This document shows, piece after piece, positions 63,875 through 64,000 of a stretch of DNA of 64,000 bases (the stretch's first letter is position 1; every line of letters begins with the position of its first letter). The DNA is from Streptomyces sp. NRRL F-5126. Its GTDB lineage: Bacteria; Actinomycetota; Actinomycetes; Streptomycetales; Streptomycetaceae. The stretch lies in assembly GCF_000721265.1 (NCBI RefSeq), contig NZ_JOFZ01000015.1, positions 124,001 to 188,000 on the forward strand, in the 5' to 3' direction. The notes under the pieces are model-generated. The model saw only the letters and a program-made list of their open reading frames with translations, was not told the origin of the DNA and ran no database searches. Both the position numbers and the translations under genes were made by a program.

Positions 63875-64000
63875 ATGGCCGGGGAGAAGGAGCGGAGGCT
63901 CGGCGACGGCACCACCCGGCGCTTCCTGCTCCTGATCTTCCTGCTGGTCGTGTCCAGCTATTCCCTGCTGTACGAGGTGGCCTCGCAATGGCGCGACCGT
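63875..64000 (+). CDS. Membrane protein, cut by the window end
   Basis: 42 codons are visible. A basic N-terminus (AGEKERRLGDGTTRR) is followed by one membrane helix (FLLLIFLLVVSSYSLLYEVA) and the beginning of an outer or loop segment. The frame is open to the window edge, so the rest lies beyond. Codon use fits its neighbours. The ATG is one base after the stop of the preceding unknown gene. Confidence 0.7.
   Translation, partial: MAGEKERRLGDGTTRRFLLLIFLLVVSSYSLLYEVASQWRDR

Overview
The window is very GC-rich (GTG and TTG starts, near-absolute G/C third positions) and reads as core-chromosome DNA of a Streptomyces or close relative. Supporting signs are a csnR-K-type chitosan-oligosaccharide operon, a dynamin pair next to an SsbB-type single-stranded DNA-binding protein (a sporulation-division neighbourhood), a class E sortase (LAxTG) substrate with a thioester domain, one lone in-frame TTA codon, and a mycothiol-type DsbA-fold protein. 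From memory the order resembles the S. coelicolor SCO2625-SCO2690 region; I could not check this. I see no insertion sequence, prophage or CRISPR array.

Layout. 1-5.5 kb: truncated Eis-like acetyltransferase, Nudix hydrolase, AbiEi/DUF559-type protein, first aminopeptidase N. 5.6-12.6 kb: DsbA-fold protein, a 16-bp tandem repeat, BioY, a membrane protein, an amino-acid permease, RpiB, an Nei/Fpg glycosylase, a small unknown and a PrmC-related methyltransferase. 12.9-19.6 kb: Asd, DUF1203 protein, second aminopeptidase N, two overlapping HTH-transmembrane proteins and a small exported protein. 19.6-24.3 kb: MalQ with a short repeat-containing upstream ORF, HNH protein, MscS channel. 24.4-31.3 kb: csnREFGHK, with a clear promoter and a palindromic operator in front of csnR. 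31.6-33.1 kb: truncated haemoglobin GlbO and a PCMT-like methyltransferase.

33.1-44.0 kb holds the most interesting block. It is a seven-gene leftward operon: GlnX-like four-helix membrane protein, GlnH-like binding protein, a coiled-coil protein, PknG kinase, PP2C phosphatase, von Willebrand A protein and FHA protein. In mycobacteria GlnH, GlnX and PknG form an amino-acid-sensing route that phosphorylates an FHA protein. Here a phosphatase, an FHA protein, a VWA protein and an undescribed coiled-coil protein are added to the same transcription unit.

44.3-51.5 kb: two very large FtsX-type permeases and an ATPase with an AbrB-like tail. 51.5-56.1 kb: three unrecognised overlapping genes, a hot-dog thioesterase and EttA. 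56.3-62.8 kb: thioester (TQXA) surface protein with LAETG sorting signal, SsbB, and the DynB/DynA GTPases. 63.1 kb: tRNA-Arg(UCU). The last two genes are unrecognised, the second cut by the window end. Several convergent gene pairs are separated by strong hairpins, including a perfect 42-bp palindrome after asd.
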